Shown one piece after another: positions 24,072-32,940 of a stretch of 56,993 bases of DNA (position 1 is its first letter; each line of letters begins with the position of its first letter). Source of the DNA: Candidatus Omnitrophota bacterium. Its GTDB lineage: Bacteria; Omnitrophota; Gorgyraeia; Gygaellales; JAMWDD01. The DNA is taken from assembly GCA_028717645.1 (NCBI GenBank), contig JAQUNK010000006.1, positions 1 through 56,993 of the forward strand, written 5' to 3'. Under the pieces are notes generated by a model that had not been told where the DNA came from, ran no database searches, and was given only the letters and a program-made list of their open reading frames with translations. Position numbers and translations under genes: made by a program.

Positions 24072-25910
24072 ATGCAGAAAGAAAATATACCAGAAAAAAA
24101 ATATAGCGCATTTCAGAGCGCCGTAGAATTGTTCCGTTTTTTGAAGTTGACCGGCATAAAACTGAATAACCTGTACATTTCGGTATTCCTGGCATTCTTT
24201 GCGGTGATGATCAATGTGGTGGCTATTCAGCTGCTCATTGGCCTGCTCAGAGGTGTGATCAGCCATAATTTTGGTTTTGTCAGGCACGCCCCGCTTTTTA
24301 GGAACATTATCCGGGTCATCCCGGGTGCAACGGGCGATTCCTCATTGTTCTTTTTACTGATCGTTGCTTTACTTAGCGTTTCGCTTACCCGCGGATTCTT
24401 GAATTATCTGGCTTCTTTGTATTCCAGCCGTCAGGCTAAGCAGGCTAAGATGAGGCTAAGGATTTTTATTTTTGACCGTTATCTTGCTTTTGGTAAATTA
24501 TCTTTTGACAGGTTAAGTATCGGCAGGCTCAATTCCATAATGGCTAAACTCCCGGATTCAGTGACCAGCCAGCTGACAACCATCCAACGTATCTTAAGCC
24601 AGATCTTTGCCCTGGTCGCTTATTTTGCCATTATGCTTAAGATCTCCTGGAAGCTGACCGCGCTGATATTGTTGATCTTCCCTGCTTTTGTTATACCACT
24701 GGAAATGATCACGGATAAGATCCGCGCAGTCTTAAAGTCGCATATCCACTCACAAGAGATATTCGATAAAAAAATATTCAATGTCCTTTCCAGTATTTCC
24801 CTGGTTAAGGCGCATTCCATGGAAGATGAAGAGAAGAAGCGCTTTGCCCAGGAAAGCAGCGAAGAGATCAACCTGGAGTTTAAGCTCGACCGTATGCAGT
24901 TGCTCATTAGCCCCACTCAGGAGGTAATGATATTTACTGCATTTTTAGTTCTGATCGTTGCGTTCAGATTTATGTTCCCTACGGTAAGCGGCGCAGATGT
25001 GGCCAAATATTTTGTTTTCTTCTATCTCGTCCGCTTATCTCTGCCGGGTTTTTATGCCATAAACCAATTCCGGGTTGCCCTGGCAAGAGCGAGTGTGCCG
25101 GTGAACCGGCTGGTTGACCTTTTAAAAGAAGAGAAAGAGTCTACGATTATCGGAGGAGATAAAGAGTTCCAGGGCCTGAAAAAAGATATCGTGTTTGATA
25201 ATTTGCGTTTTTCCTACCGGCTAAACCGCGAAGTGTTAAACAATATTTCTTTTCGGCTGGAGGCCGGAAAAACAACCGCTCTGGTCGGGCCTACGGGCGC
25301 GGGAAAAACTACCCTCTTGTCTCTTTTGCTGCGTTTTTATGATTGTCCCGAAAAAAGCATATTTCTGGATGGGACCGATATCAGGGAATTCACTCTTAAG
25401 TCCATTATGAGCCGCATAGCCTATGCCAGCCAGGAATCATTACTTTTTAACGATACGCTGCGTGCAAATTTAACTTATGGCCTGAACGGCAGTGTTACAG
25501 AAGACATGCTTAATGACGCGGCTAAAAAAGCGCGTTTATACGATTTTGTTCATAATTTACCGGAAAAATGGGATACTAATGTGGGAGACAGGGGTGTGCG
25601 CCTCTCCGGAGGCGAGAAGCAAAGGGTTTCTATTGCCCGGGCATTACTGAAAAATTCAGATATTTTTCTTTTGGACGAAGCCACCAGCGCCTTGGATTCT
25701 AAAACAGAAAGCCTGATACGGGAAGCGATCAGAGAAGCAGCCAAGGATAAGACGACTATCATTATTGCGCATCGTTTCTCAACCATAAAACACGCGGATA
25801 ATATCATCGTAGTAGATGAAGGCAGGGTGATTGAGCAGGGTACTTTTAACGAGCTTTTCGACAAAAAGGGGAAATTCTGGGAATACTGCAGGGAGCAGAT
25901 GTTTTTTTAG
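24072..25910 (+). CDS. MsbA-like ABC transporter (fused permease and ATPase)
   Basis: A 612-residue half-transporter: six helices in residues 30-340 or so, then a nucleotide-binding domain with Walker A GPTGAGKTT near 405, signature LSGGEKQRVSIARALL, Walker B IFLLDEATSALD and the H-loop IIIAHRFSTI. Half-transporters of this type act as homodimers that flip lipid-linked glycans, lipid A or other lipids. Its place between the PAPS synthase and the glycan and sulfate transferases makes export of a glycolipid intermediate likely, but the substrate is inferred. Confidence 0.88.
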   Translation: MQKENIPEKKYSAFQSAVELFRFLKLTGIKLNNLYISVFLAFFAVMINVVAIQLLIGLLRGVISHNFGFVRHAPLFRNIIRVIPGATGDSSLFFLLIVALLSVSLTRGFLNYLASLYSSRQAKQAKMRLRIFIFDRYLAFGKLSFDRLSIGRLNSIMAKLPDSVTSQLTTIQRILSQIFALVAYFAIMLKISWKLTALILLIFPAFVIPLEMITDKIRAVLKSHIHSQEIFDKKIFNVLSSISLVKAHSMEDEEKKRFAQESSEEINLEFKLDRMQLLISPTQEVMIFTAFLVLIVAFRFMFPTVSGADVAKYFVFFYLVRLSLPGFYAINQFRVALARASVPVNRLVDLLKEEKESTIIGGDKEFQGLKKDIVFDNLRFSYRLNREVLNNISFRLEAGKTTALVGPTGAGKTTLLSLLLRFYDCPEKSIFLDGTDIREFTLKSIMSRIAYASQESLLFNDTLRANLTYGLNGSVTEDMLNDAAKKARLYDFVHNLPEKWDTNVGDRGVRLSGGEKQRVSIARALLKNSDIFLLDEATSALDSKTESLIREAIREAAKDKTTIIIAHRFSTIKHADNIIVVDEGRVIEQGTFNELFDKKGKFWEYCREQMFF

Positions 25911-25926
25911 CGTCTAAAAACTAAAA

Positions 25927-27111
25927 ATGGCCAAAGAAACGGTTTCTGTAAACATAGTCAACTGGAATGGGCTGCCTCATATTACCGGGTGCCTGGATTC
26001 AGTATTCACTCAGGATTATAAAGGTGATATCCGGGTAATAGTCGTGGATAACGGTTCCAGCGACGGGTCCTGCGAGTTGATCAGCGAGAAATACCCCCAG
26101 GCCAAGATCTTGAAAAAAGAGAAAAATTTAGGGTTCTCTATGGCCCATAATGAAGGCATTAGAGCTGCGGATTCCGATTACTGCCTTTTGTTGAATTTTG
26201 ACATCATCCTGGAAAAAAATTTTATTTCAGAGATGGTTAGCGCAATAAACAAGAAATCGGACATCGGGATGGTCTCCGGAAAATTGTATAAGTTAGTTAA
26301 TGGTAAGCCGACCAATATAATAGATTCTACGGGCATAGAGATGCCTTTCTATTTTTCGGCCCCTATTGGTGAATTAAAAGAGGACCAGGGCCAATTTGAT
26401 CAAGAAGGGTATGTATTCGGGCCCTGCGGGGCGGCTCCGTTATATAAAAAGAAAATGTTGGAAGACATCAAAATAGGCGATGAGTACTTTGACGAAGATT
26501 TTATAAATTATGTCGAAGACGTTGACCTCGCCTGGAGGGCGCAGCTAAAAGGCTGGAAATGCCTTTATACCCCCAGGGCAAAAGCCTATCATATTCGGGG
26601 TATAACCCGCTCCAATAATAACTGGACCAGGAATGATTACTATCGCTCTGGTTACCGGAACAGATACTGGGCGATGTATAAGAACGTGACCAGGGCAGAA
26701 TTTAAGCGTAATTTTTTCAAGATCATGCTTAAAGAAACAGTATTCTTATTGACCGATAAAGAGGGCGCCTGTTCACGCAAGGTTATACTGCTGGCGGCCT
26801 GGGATGCTTATCGGGGCAGGCAAAAAATGCACCATAAGAGGCTGGCGATACAGAAAACTATAGCCGTATCCGGAAAATATATCGGCAGCTTTTTTAAATT
26901 CGATGAATTGAATACCTGGGCTTATGCAAAATATCTTTTAAAAGAGTCTTTAAGAAGGAGATACGCATATATAAAGCATTCAATTTTAAGGCTGCTTTAT
27001 TTTGTGCTTAATTATTTCAGGCGGGTATATCATTTGTTCAAAAGGGCGGTCAGGCTGCCGGTGAGGCTGGCGATAAGTTTGCTTAGTTACGCAGAGGAAA
27101 GGATAGAGTGA
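25927..27111 (+). CDS. Glycosyltransferase family 2 with long C-terminal extension
   Basis: A 394-residue protein. The GT-A domain covers about 1-290: VSVNIVNWNGLPHITGCLDSVF, VIVVDNGSSDGSCEL, YCLLLNFDIIL and EDFINYVEDVDLAWRAQLKGW. The last 100 residues are basic and helical (many Arg and Lys, several Tyr), suited to peripheral membrane attachment. The NxD form (NFD) of the metal site differs slightly from the NPD of its two minus-strand relatives. Its stop TGA overlaps the GTG start of the first sulfotransferase, so the sugar and sulfate transfer genes are coupled. Confidence 0.87.
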   Translation: MAKETVSVNIVNWNGLPHITGCLDSVFTQDYKGDIRVIVVDNGSSDGSCELISEKYPQAKILKKEKNLGFSMAHNEGIRAADSDYCLLLNFDIILEKNFISEMVSAINKKSDIGMVSGKLYKLVNGKPTNIIDSTGIEMPFYFSAPIGELKEDQGQFDQEGYVFGPCGAAPLYKKKMLEDIKIGDEYFDEDFINYVEDVDLAWRAQLKGWKCLYTPRAKAYHIRGITRSNNNWTRNDYYRSGYRNRYWAMYKNVTRAEFKRNFFKIMLKETVFLLTDKEGACSRKVILLAAWDAYRGRQKMHHKRLAIQKTIAVSGKYIGSFFKFDELNTWAYAKYLLKESLRRRYAYIKHSILRLLYFVLNYFRRVYHLFKRAVRLPVRLAISLLSYAEERIE

Positions 27112-28037
27112 CGGACAAAGATTATCTTTATATATTCCTGCATGTGCCTAAATGCGCGGGAAGCACCTTTGTCAGGCAAGTAAGGAATAATTTTAATTTT
27201 AAAGAAACCCTTAACTTGTATCCGAATCAGGCCATAAGCCATCCAGTGCGTGGCTATGAATATTTTAAAGAACTTAAAGATATACAAGGTTATTTAGAAT
27301 TACTGGACGATTCTATAAAAAATAAAATCAAAGTAATATATGGGCATATTGTTTATTATGGCATCCACGAATACTTTAACAAAGCCTGCCGTTATATAAC
27401 TTTTTTAAGGAATCCTATTGAAAGAACGCTCTCTGATTATAACATGGGCTTGCATCTGTTTGATCTTTACAAAAGGGGGGTCATTAATTCAGTGCAGAAG
27501 ATTACTTTGTGCAGGCGTTACCTCGATTCCTCAGGAAAGATGATACCTTTCGAGGAATGGATCAATTCCAAAGTTATAGGAGCGAATCATTTGGTCCGTT
27601 TTTTTATTAGAAGGAAATTTTTTCAAGAGGAGCCTCAGGCCGATATATCCAGGCCCCATTTAGAGGAAGCCAAAGAAGTTTTGGATAAATTCTATTTTGT
27701 CGGTATCACCGAATATTACGATACCGACGTGGCATTCTTATATAGTAAGCTAGGGATCAGAAGATTTTACGGAAATGAGAATGTGGCTAAAAAATATTAT
27801 TTGCCTAAGGATGACAGTAAAATACGCAATTTGATCTTAGCGAATTCTTATTTAGACATGGAACTCTATGACTATGCGGTAAAATTGAACCGTGAATTCA
27901 AAAAACAAAAAGAATTTTATGTTCCAAAGAAATACGCGGCATTAAAAAAACAAAAATATTTTTATGTTTTACGGGGCTATATGAAATTAAAACAATTTAT
28001 GAGCAAGTTTTTGGGTCGGGTCCTGAGAGAACAATGA
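27108..28037 (+). CDS. Sulfotransferase (Sulfotransfer_2-like), tandem copy 1
   Basis: A 309-residue protein. YIFLHVPKCAGSTFVRQV (residues 7-24) is the 5'-phosphosulfate loop and FLRNPIERTLSDYN near 97 the 3'-phosphate site, both PAPS-binding in this family. KVIYGHIVYYGIHEYF lies between them. The start is GTG, overlapping the stop of the glycosyltransferase gene. The protein closely resembles the next two in order and sequence, so all three arose by tandem duplication. Lower GC than the housekeeping genes is apparent by eye across 27100-31500. The acceptor is unknown; a sugar hydroxyl of the local glycan is the simplest idea. Confidence 0.85.
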   Translation: MTDKDYLYIFLHVPKCAGSTFVRQVRNNFNFKETLNLYPNQAISHPVRGYEYFKELKDIQGYLELLDDSIKNKIKVIYGHIVYYGIHEYFNKACRYITFLRNPIERTLSDYNMGLHLFDLYKRGVINSVQKITLCRRYLDSSGKMIPFEEWINSKVIGANHLVRFFIRRKFFQEEPQADISRPHLEEAKEVLDKFYFVGITEYYDTDVAFLYSKLGIRRFYGNENVAKKYYLPKDDSKIRNLILANSYLDMELYDYAVKLNREFKKQKEFYVPKKYAALKKQKYFYVLRGYMKLKQFMSKFLGRVLREQ

Positions 28038-28091
28038 TAGAGGTTATCTGTAATATCAGACGTGAGATAATTACGCAGAGTAAAGAATAGA

Positions 28092-28964
28092 ATGAATGAA
28101 CAGGACTATCTTTATATCTTTTTGCATGTGCCTAAGTGCGCGGGGACCACGTTTGTCAGGCACATCCAGAATAATTTTGAACCCGGAGAAACTATCAATT
28201 TATATCCGTTCCAAAATTTCAATTGTCCGGTACCTGGATATAAATATTTAAAAAGTTATCTGGATATAAAGCCGTATTTTGGCCTGCTGGATGATTCTGC
28301 AAAAAATAAGATCAAAATAATATACGGGCATGCTGCTTGTTATGGTATACACGAATATTTTAATAAACCCTACAGGTATATAACTTTTTTAAGGGATCCG
28401 GTCGAGAGGACGCTATCTAATTACAATATGGGTTTGTATTTGTTCGATCTCTTTAAAAAAGGCCTGATTAGCCCGGAGCAGAAGATTGTTTTAGAGAGGC
28501 GTTTCGTTAATCCATTGGGAGAAATGAAATCTTTTGAAGAGTGGATCAATTCCGAAGGTGTAGGAGCGAATAATTTAATTCGCGCTATTCTCATCGGCCG
28601 ATATGCGCCTGATGTAGATATGGAGAGATCTCATTTAAAAGAAGCCAAGGAAGTTTTGGATAAATTCTATTTTGTCGGTATAACCGAGCAATATAATACA
28701 GATGCGGCATTCCTATATAACAAGATAGGCATTAGAAGGTTTTGTAAAAATCATAATGTGGCAAAAAGATACTATTTCTCGAGAAATAAAAGGAAAATGC
28801 TGGACTTGGCTATATCTAAGACTGCTCTGGACAGGGAAATCTATGATTATGCTATAAAATTGAACCGCGAATTCAAAAGTAAAGAAAATTTCTATCCCTC
28901 GGTACGACAAATAAGATTAAGGCGTTTATTCAGCGACCTTACGTGTAGGACCATAAGAGATTAA
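28092..28964 (+). CDS. Sulfotransferase (Sulfotransfer_2-like), tandem copy 2
   Basis: A 290-residue paralogue of the gene before it: YIFLHVPKCAGTTFVRHI near the start (Thr replaces Ser in the loop), IIYGHAACYGIHEYFNK, FLRDPVERTLSNYNMGLYLF near 97 and LDKFYFVGITEQYNTDAAFLY near 195. The main differences from copy 1 lie in the 140-180 region, where acceptor contacts would be expected, so copies 1-3 may sulfate different positions. A 54-base gap separates it from copy 1, the longest gap in this run; no promoter is evident in it. Confidence 0.85.
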   Translation: MNEQDYLYIFLHVPKCAGTTFVRHIQNNFEPGETINLYPFQNFNCPVPGYKYLKSYLDIKPYFGLLDDSAKNKIKIIYGHAACYGIHEYFNKPYRYITFLRDPVERTLSNYNMGLYLFDLFKKGLISPEQKIVLERRFVNPLGEMKSFEEWINSEGVGANNLIRAILIGRYAPDVDMERSHLKEAKEVLDKFYFVGITEQYNTDAAFLYNKIGIRRFCKNHNVAKRYYFSRNKRKMLDLAISKTALDREIYDYAIKLNREFKSKENFYPSVRQIRLRRLFSDLTCRTIRD

Positions 28965-28966
28965 TA

Positions 28967-29851
28967 ATGAAGAAAAAGGACTATCTTTATATATTTCTGC
29001 ATGTGCCCAAATGCGCGGGAAGCACGTTCGTCAAGCATATAAAAAATAATTTTGATGCGGAAGGAGCCATTAATTTATATCCAAACCAACCTACGAATTA
29101 CGCAGTAGGCGGCTATGAGTACCTAAAGACGCATCTAGAGGTTAAGCCTTATTTAGAATTGTTGGATAAATCAATAAAGGATAAGATTAAAATAATCTAT
29201 GGTCATGGTGTTTGTTACGGTATACACGAATACTTTGACAAGGATTGCCGCTACGCCACTTTCTTGAGAAATCCCATCGATAGGGTTCTTTCCAATTATA
29301 ATATGGGTTTATACCTGCTTGATCTCAATAAAAAAGGGGCGATCAATCCAGTACAGAAACTTATTCTAGAGAGGTATTTTCTGGACGCTTCGGGAGCAAT
29401 GAAGCCTTTTGATGAATGGCTTAATACTAAGCCCGCAATAGCAAACAGTTTGGTACCTTTTCTTAGGGCAAGAAAAGCTCTTCAAATACCGCATAATGCA
29501 GAAGTGACCAGAGTACATTTAGAAGAGGCCAAGGAAACTTTGGATAAATTCTATTTTGTCGGTATCACCGAGCATTATGATATCGATGCGGCATTTTTAT
29601 ACGGTAAAATAGGAATTAAAAAATTCTGCGAAAACCATAATGTGGCGAAGAAATATTATTTGTCCAAGAACGACAGCAAAATGCGGGAGCTGATTTTAGC
29701 GAAATTTCCTTTTGATACTGAGTTATACGAATATGCGCTGAAATTGAACCGTAACTTCAAAAAACATAAAAATTTTTATGCTTTGGCGTGGAATACGAAA
29801 TTAAGGCGTATGCTTAGCGACTTCTGCGGTAAGACTCTGAAGGATCAATAG
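28967..29851 (+). CDS. Sulfotransferase (Sulfotransfer_2-like), tandem copy 3
   Basis: A 294-residue third paralogue: YIFLHVPKCAGSTFVKHI, IIYGHGVCYGIHEYFDK, FLRNPIDRVLSNYNMGLYLL and LDKFYFVGITEHYDIDAAFLY are in the same places as in copies 1 and 2. Both PAPS-binding motifs are intact, so it should be active. Residues 140-180 (KPFDEWLNTKPAIANSLVPF and after) differ from both other copies. It lies two bases after copy 2 and two bases before the next, unrelated sulfotransferase. Confidence 0.85.
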   Translation: MKKKDYLYIFLHVPKCAGSTFVKHIKNNFDAEGAINLYPNQPTNYAVGGYEYLKTHLEVKPYLELLDKSIKDKIKIIYGHGVCYGIHEYFDKDCRYATFLRNPIDRVLSNYNMGLYLLDLNKKGAINPVQKLILERYFLDASGAMKPFDEWLNTKPAIANSLVPFLRARKALQIPHNAEVTRVHLEEAKETLDKFYFVGITEHYDIDAAFLYGKIGIKKFCENHNVAKKYYLSKNDSKMRELILAKFPFDTELYEYALKLNRNFKKHKNFYALAWNTKLRRMLSDFCGKTLKDQ

Positions 29852-29853
29852 AG

Positions 29854-30732
29854 ATGCTATCTTTAATCAGCAGGTGTCATAGGGAACTGGTTTGGCTGCC
29901 CAAGTCCAGGCAGCCAAAGACGATAATCGCCGGACAGGGCAGGTCGGGGACAACTTTTTTATTCTTTGTAATAAAAAAATCCAGTCCATATTCGAACCAG
30001 ATGAGATGTTTATTCGAGCCTAAAAAATATGTTCCGGATAGCGGATATCACTCTAAACAAGCTGTTTTGGCGAAGGTTATTATTTCAGAAAAACCCGATT
30101 ATTATAACAGCTTTAAGCATTTTGATAAAAAAATCATGCTTGCCAGGGACCCCAGGGATATTATTATCAGCAGGTTGTTATATGAAATAGCCTATGTAAA
30201 GATCTGGGATAAACATCCTGATGAGATCAGGCGCTGGTTGAATATATTACAAGAGAAAGAGAATAAATCCGGGGCGCAATCAGTGTTAGAGTTATGGCGG
30301 CTATGCCGTGGTGCAGGACCTACAAAATTAAAACTTCAGTTTGACGCGAGGTTCGGGGTCGTCACGGAATTCTTCCGTAAAAATCCGGAATATTTTTTGT
30401 TGAAATACGAGGACCTTATTAACGGCAGGATTTCGGGATTAGAAAATTACCTGGGATACAAATTATTAAAGGATGTAGAAGTAGATGGTGAATATAGCCG
30501 GGTTATACGGACCAGGGGTGAAGGCGCCTGGAGGAATTGGTTTACCGAAGAAGACATAGCCTTTTTTAAACCGCTATTCTCTGGGTTTATGGAGGTTTTT
30601 GGCTACGATATAGCGGATTGGGATTTGCACAAGGAACAAAAGATCCTGCCTGAACATTGCTCAGGGTATGTTTTACGCGTGTTGAGCGAGAAACGCAGGG
30701 CGGCGGGTATGCCGGAATTTACAGGCGCTTAA
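29854..30732 (+). CDS. Sulfotransferase-family protein (distinct from the tandem trio)
   Basis: A 292-residue protein with TIIAGQGRSGTTFLFFVI near residue 24 as the 5'-phosphosulfate loop (RSGTT form) and KIMLARDPRDIIISRLL near 93 as the 3'-phosphate motif. The RSGTT loop is of the Sulfotransfer_1/3 type, unlike the PKCAGST loop of the preceding trio, so it was recruited separately. The ending LSEKRRAAGMPEFTGA is unremarkable. The acceptor cannot be predicted; a different sugar position or a lipid is plausible. Confidence 0.8.
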   Translation: MLSLISRCHRELVWLPKSRQPKTIIAGQGRSGTTFLFFVIKKSSPYSNQMRCLFEPKKYVPDSGYHSKQAVLAKVIISEKPDYYNSFKHFDKKIMLARDPRDIIISRLLYEIAYVKIWDKHPDEIRRWLNILQEKENKSGAQSVLELWRLCRGAGPTKLKLQFDARFGVVTEFFRKNPEYFLLKYEDLINGRISGLENYLGYKLLKDVEVDGEYSRVIRTRGEGAWRNWFTEEDIAFFKPLFSGFMEVFGYDIADWDLHKEQKILPEHCSGYVLRVLSEKRRAAGMPEFTGA

Positions 30733-30733
30733 G

Positions 30734-31555
30734 ATGAGAAAAAACCCTATTAGCAGGATGATCAGGAGGTTTTACCGGAAAACTTATTGGTTTACCTCGC
30801 GTAAATTTATTCTGATCCTGGGATGTCAGAGGAGCGGGACGACGCTGCTTTATATGATGTTGACCTCGCATTCTTCGATCACCGGCAGGAACGAAGATGA
30901 GGCATTTTACCGTTTTCCTCCGGTCAGGGTATTGGCAATGAATATGTTCAGGTCAAAATATACCTGTTATAAGCTTCCGACCAAAGCTGGTGCGTTGCCA
31001 CACATCGTAAAGATCTTTCCCAACGCCAAGATCTTGTGGATCATTAGGCATCCTTATGCAGTAGTTTCTTCGATGCGTTCTCTGGTCATGAATGAGAGAG
31101 GAGATAATTGGCTGAAGATTTCCGCCCGTGATGAGCTGAAGAGACTTTCACGCCTGTTCCCGGAGATAAATAATTTGAATATCCACGAAAAAGATGAGAT
31201 AACCCTGGGTGCCTTGGTCTGGAAATACAAAATATTGGCTATGGAACTTTTCAAGCGGGAAAAATTAAACTTGTCTATTATCAAATATGAGGACTTGCTG
31301 GAAAATCCGAAGGCAACATTGCTGCCGGTCATGAATAAGATCGGCTTATCGTGGTCGGATGAGCTTTTAGTACATAACCTGCATCATGCGGATAAAAAAT
31401 ATTGCGGAAACAATTTCGGGAGCCTGCCGATAGATAAGTCGAGAAAATCACCGCACCTCTATCTTAATGAAGAAGAAAAGAAAATAATCGACCAGGTTTG
31501 CCAAGGCCAGATGAAAACTTATGCATACAACATTAATATACCCAGGGATAACTGA
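30734..31555 (+). CDS. Sulfotransferase-family protein (Sulfotransfer_3-like)
   Basis: A 273-residue protein with FILILGCQRSGTTLLYMMLTSH near residue 25 and KILWIIRHPYAVVSSMRSL near 100, the two PAPS-binding elements, and IIKYEDLLENPKATL near 182, a conserved sulfotransferase segment. A basic N-terminus (RRFYRKTYW) may help it bind the membrane. It is the fifth sulfotransferase in a row and overlaps the radical SAM gene by 35 bases. Confidence 0.83.
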   Translation: MRKNPISRMIRRFYRKTYWFTSRKFILILGCQRSGTTLLYMMLTSHSSITGRNEDEAFYRFPPVRVLAMNMFRSKYTCYKLPTKAGALPHIVKIFPNAKILWIIRHPYAVVSSMRSLVMNERGDNWLKISARDELKRLSRLFPEINNLNIHEKDEITLGALVWKYKILAMELFKREKLNLSIIKYEDLLENPKATLLPVMNKIGLSWSDELLVHNLHHADKKYCGNNFGSLPIDKSRKSPHLYLNEEEKKIIDQVCQGQMKTYAYNINIPRDN

Positions 31556-32870
31556 TTGCGGTTTTGCCTCTTCTAAGGGCAATGAGGGCTCATGGATCAA
31601 CCATGGTTTGTGCCTTTTAAGCGCCTGCCTTAAAAGAGCGGGCCACCAGGTGAGTTTGATCGACCTGAGGCAACTCAGCGGTTGGCCGGAATTCGAAAAT
31701 ATAGTAAAGGCGAGCGACCTCGGCGTGGTCGGGATCACGGTGATGAGTTGTGATTATAACATCGCCATGCAGTGCGCGGAACTGATAAAAAAGCATAAAC
31801 CCCAAACTCAGGTCGTCGTGGGCGGGCCGCACCCTTCTATTATGCCGGAAGAATTTGAGGCTGATCCGAGGGTGGACCATATATTTATCGGCGAAGGCGA
31901 AGTAACTTTTCCTGAATTGGTCAGTAAGATAGAAAAAGGTATACCCGTGGAAAGAACGGTAAGGGGTGTAGCTCCTGACCTTGATAGTATCCCTTTTGCT
32001 GATAGAGAGCTGTTCGGCCTGGAAGAAGAACCATTTGTCCCGATCCTTTCCAAGCCTTTTGTCACTATTATTGCGGGCAGGGGCTGTATTTACAATTGCA
32101 GTTATTGCCAGCCGGCAGAAAGACTGATCTTCGGCAAGGGGGTGAGGCGCAGGTCACCTGAAAACGTCATAGCAGAATTAAAACAATTGCGCGACAAATA
32201 CGCTTTTAAGAGCATGATGATACACGATGACTGCCTTACTGAAGATAAAAAATGGGTGATGCGTTTCTGTGAACTTTATAAAAAAGAAGGGTTCAATCAG
32301 CCTTTTGTTTGTCAGAGCAGGCCGGATATCGTCTGTAAAAACGAGGATATGGTCGCGGCCCTGAAAAAGGCGGGCCTGGCCTTGGTCATCCTGGGCCTGG
32401 AAAGCGGCAGCGACCGGATGCTTAAATTTTTAAGGAAGGGCACGACCGTTGCCTACAACCTGAAGGCGGCAAGCATCTGCCATAAATACGGCATAAAGAT
32501 CTGGGCAAACTATATGCTCGGCCTACCTACGGAAACAAAAGAAGAGCAGATGCAAACATACGAGATGCTTAAGAAAATAAGGCCTTATCATTGCAGCCCC
32601 GCTTATTATACCCCGCATCCGGGAAGCGATTTGTTTAGCTATGGCCTGGAGCATGACCTGCATCTGCTTAAGGATCATGCCAGCTATCGTAGGAATAGAT
32701 ATGAACCCAAGATAAGAGGGATCGATTATGAGTTCCTGGAGACGATCTTACGGAAATCTTTTGCCTTGGGCGAAACGCAAAGGAACACTCAGGGCATTAC
32801 AAGAAGCTATATTCCTTTTTCTCTGCGGAAAAAAGTAAAGGCATTTATCAATGTGTTCAGGCGGACATAA
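31521..32870 (+). CDS. B12-binding-domain radical SAM protein
   Basis: A 449-residue protein. The N-terminal 150 residues form a cobalamin-binding-like Rossmann fold (LCLLSACLKRAGHQVSLIDL, VVVGGPHPSIMPEEF, IFIGEGEVTFPEL). The radical SAM core follows with the cluster motif CIYNCSYC near residue 190, then LVILGLESGSDRMLKFLRKGTT and YMLGLPTETKEEQMQTYEML. This class includes methyltransferases and other enzymes working on unactivated carbons. Placed last in the sulfation operon, it may modify (for example C-methylate) a sugar or lipid of the product; that is inference. The Dx(H/D)xxG cobalamin loop is not obvious, so B12 may not be bound. Confidence 0.85.
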   Translation: MHTTLIYPGITDCGFASSKGNEGSWINHGLCLLSACLKRAGHQVSLIDLRQLSGWPEFENIVKASDLGVVGITVMSCDYNIAMQCAELIKKHKPQTQVVVGGPHPSIMPEEFEADPRVDHIFIGEGEVTFPELVSKIEKGIPVERTVRGVAPDLDSIPFADRELFGLEEEPFVPILSKPFVTIIAGRGCIYNCSYCQPAERLIFGKGVRRRSPENVIAELKQLRDKYAFKSMMIHDDCLTEDKKWVMRFCELYKKEGFNQPFVCQSRPDIVCKNEDMVAALKKAGLALVILGLESGSDRMLKFLRKGTTVAYNLKAASICHKYGIKIWANYMLGLPTETKEEQMQTYEMLKKIRPYHCSPAYYTPHPGSDLFSYGLEHDLHLLKDHASYRRNRYEPKIRGIDYEFLETILRKSFALGETQRNTQGITRSYIPFSLRKKVKAFINVFRRT

Positions 32871-32940
32871 TACATAATTTTAAATTTGTATTGGAATCTT
32901 GCCAAAATTATTATATGATAAGGAGTTAAACTAAAATACC

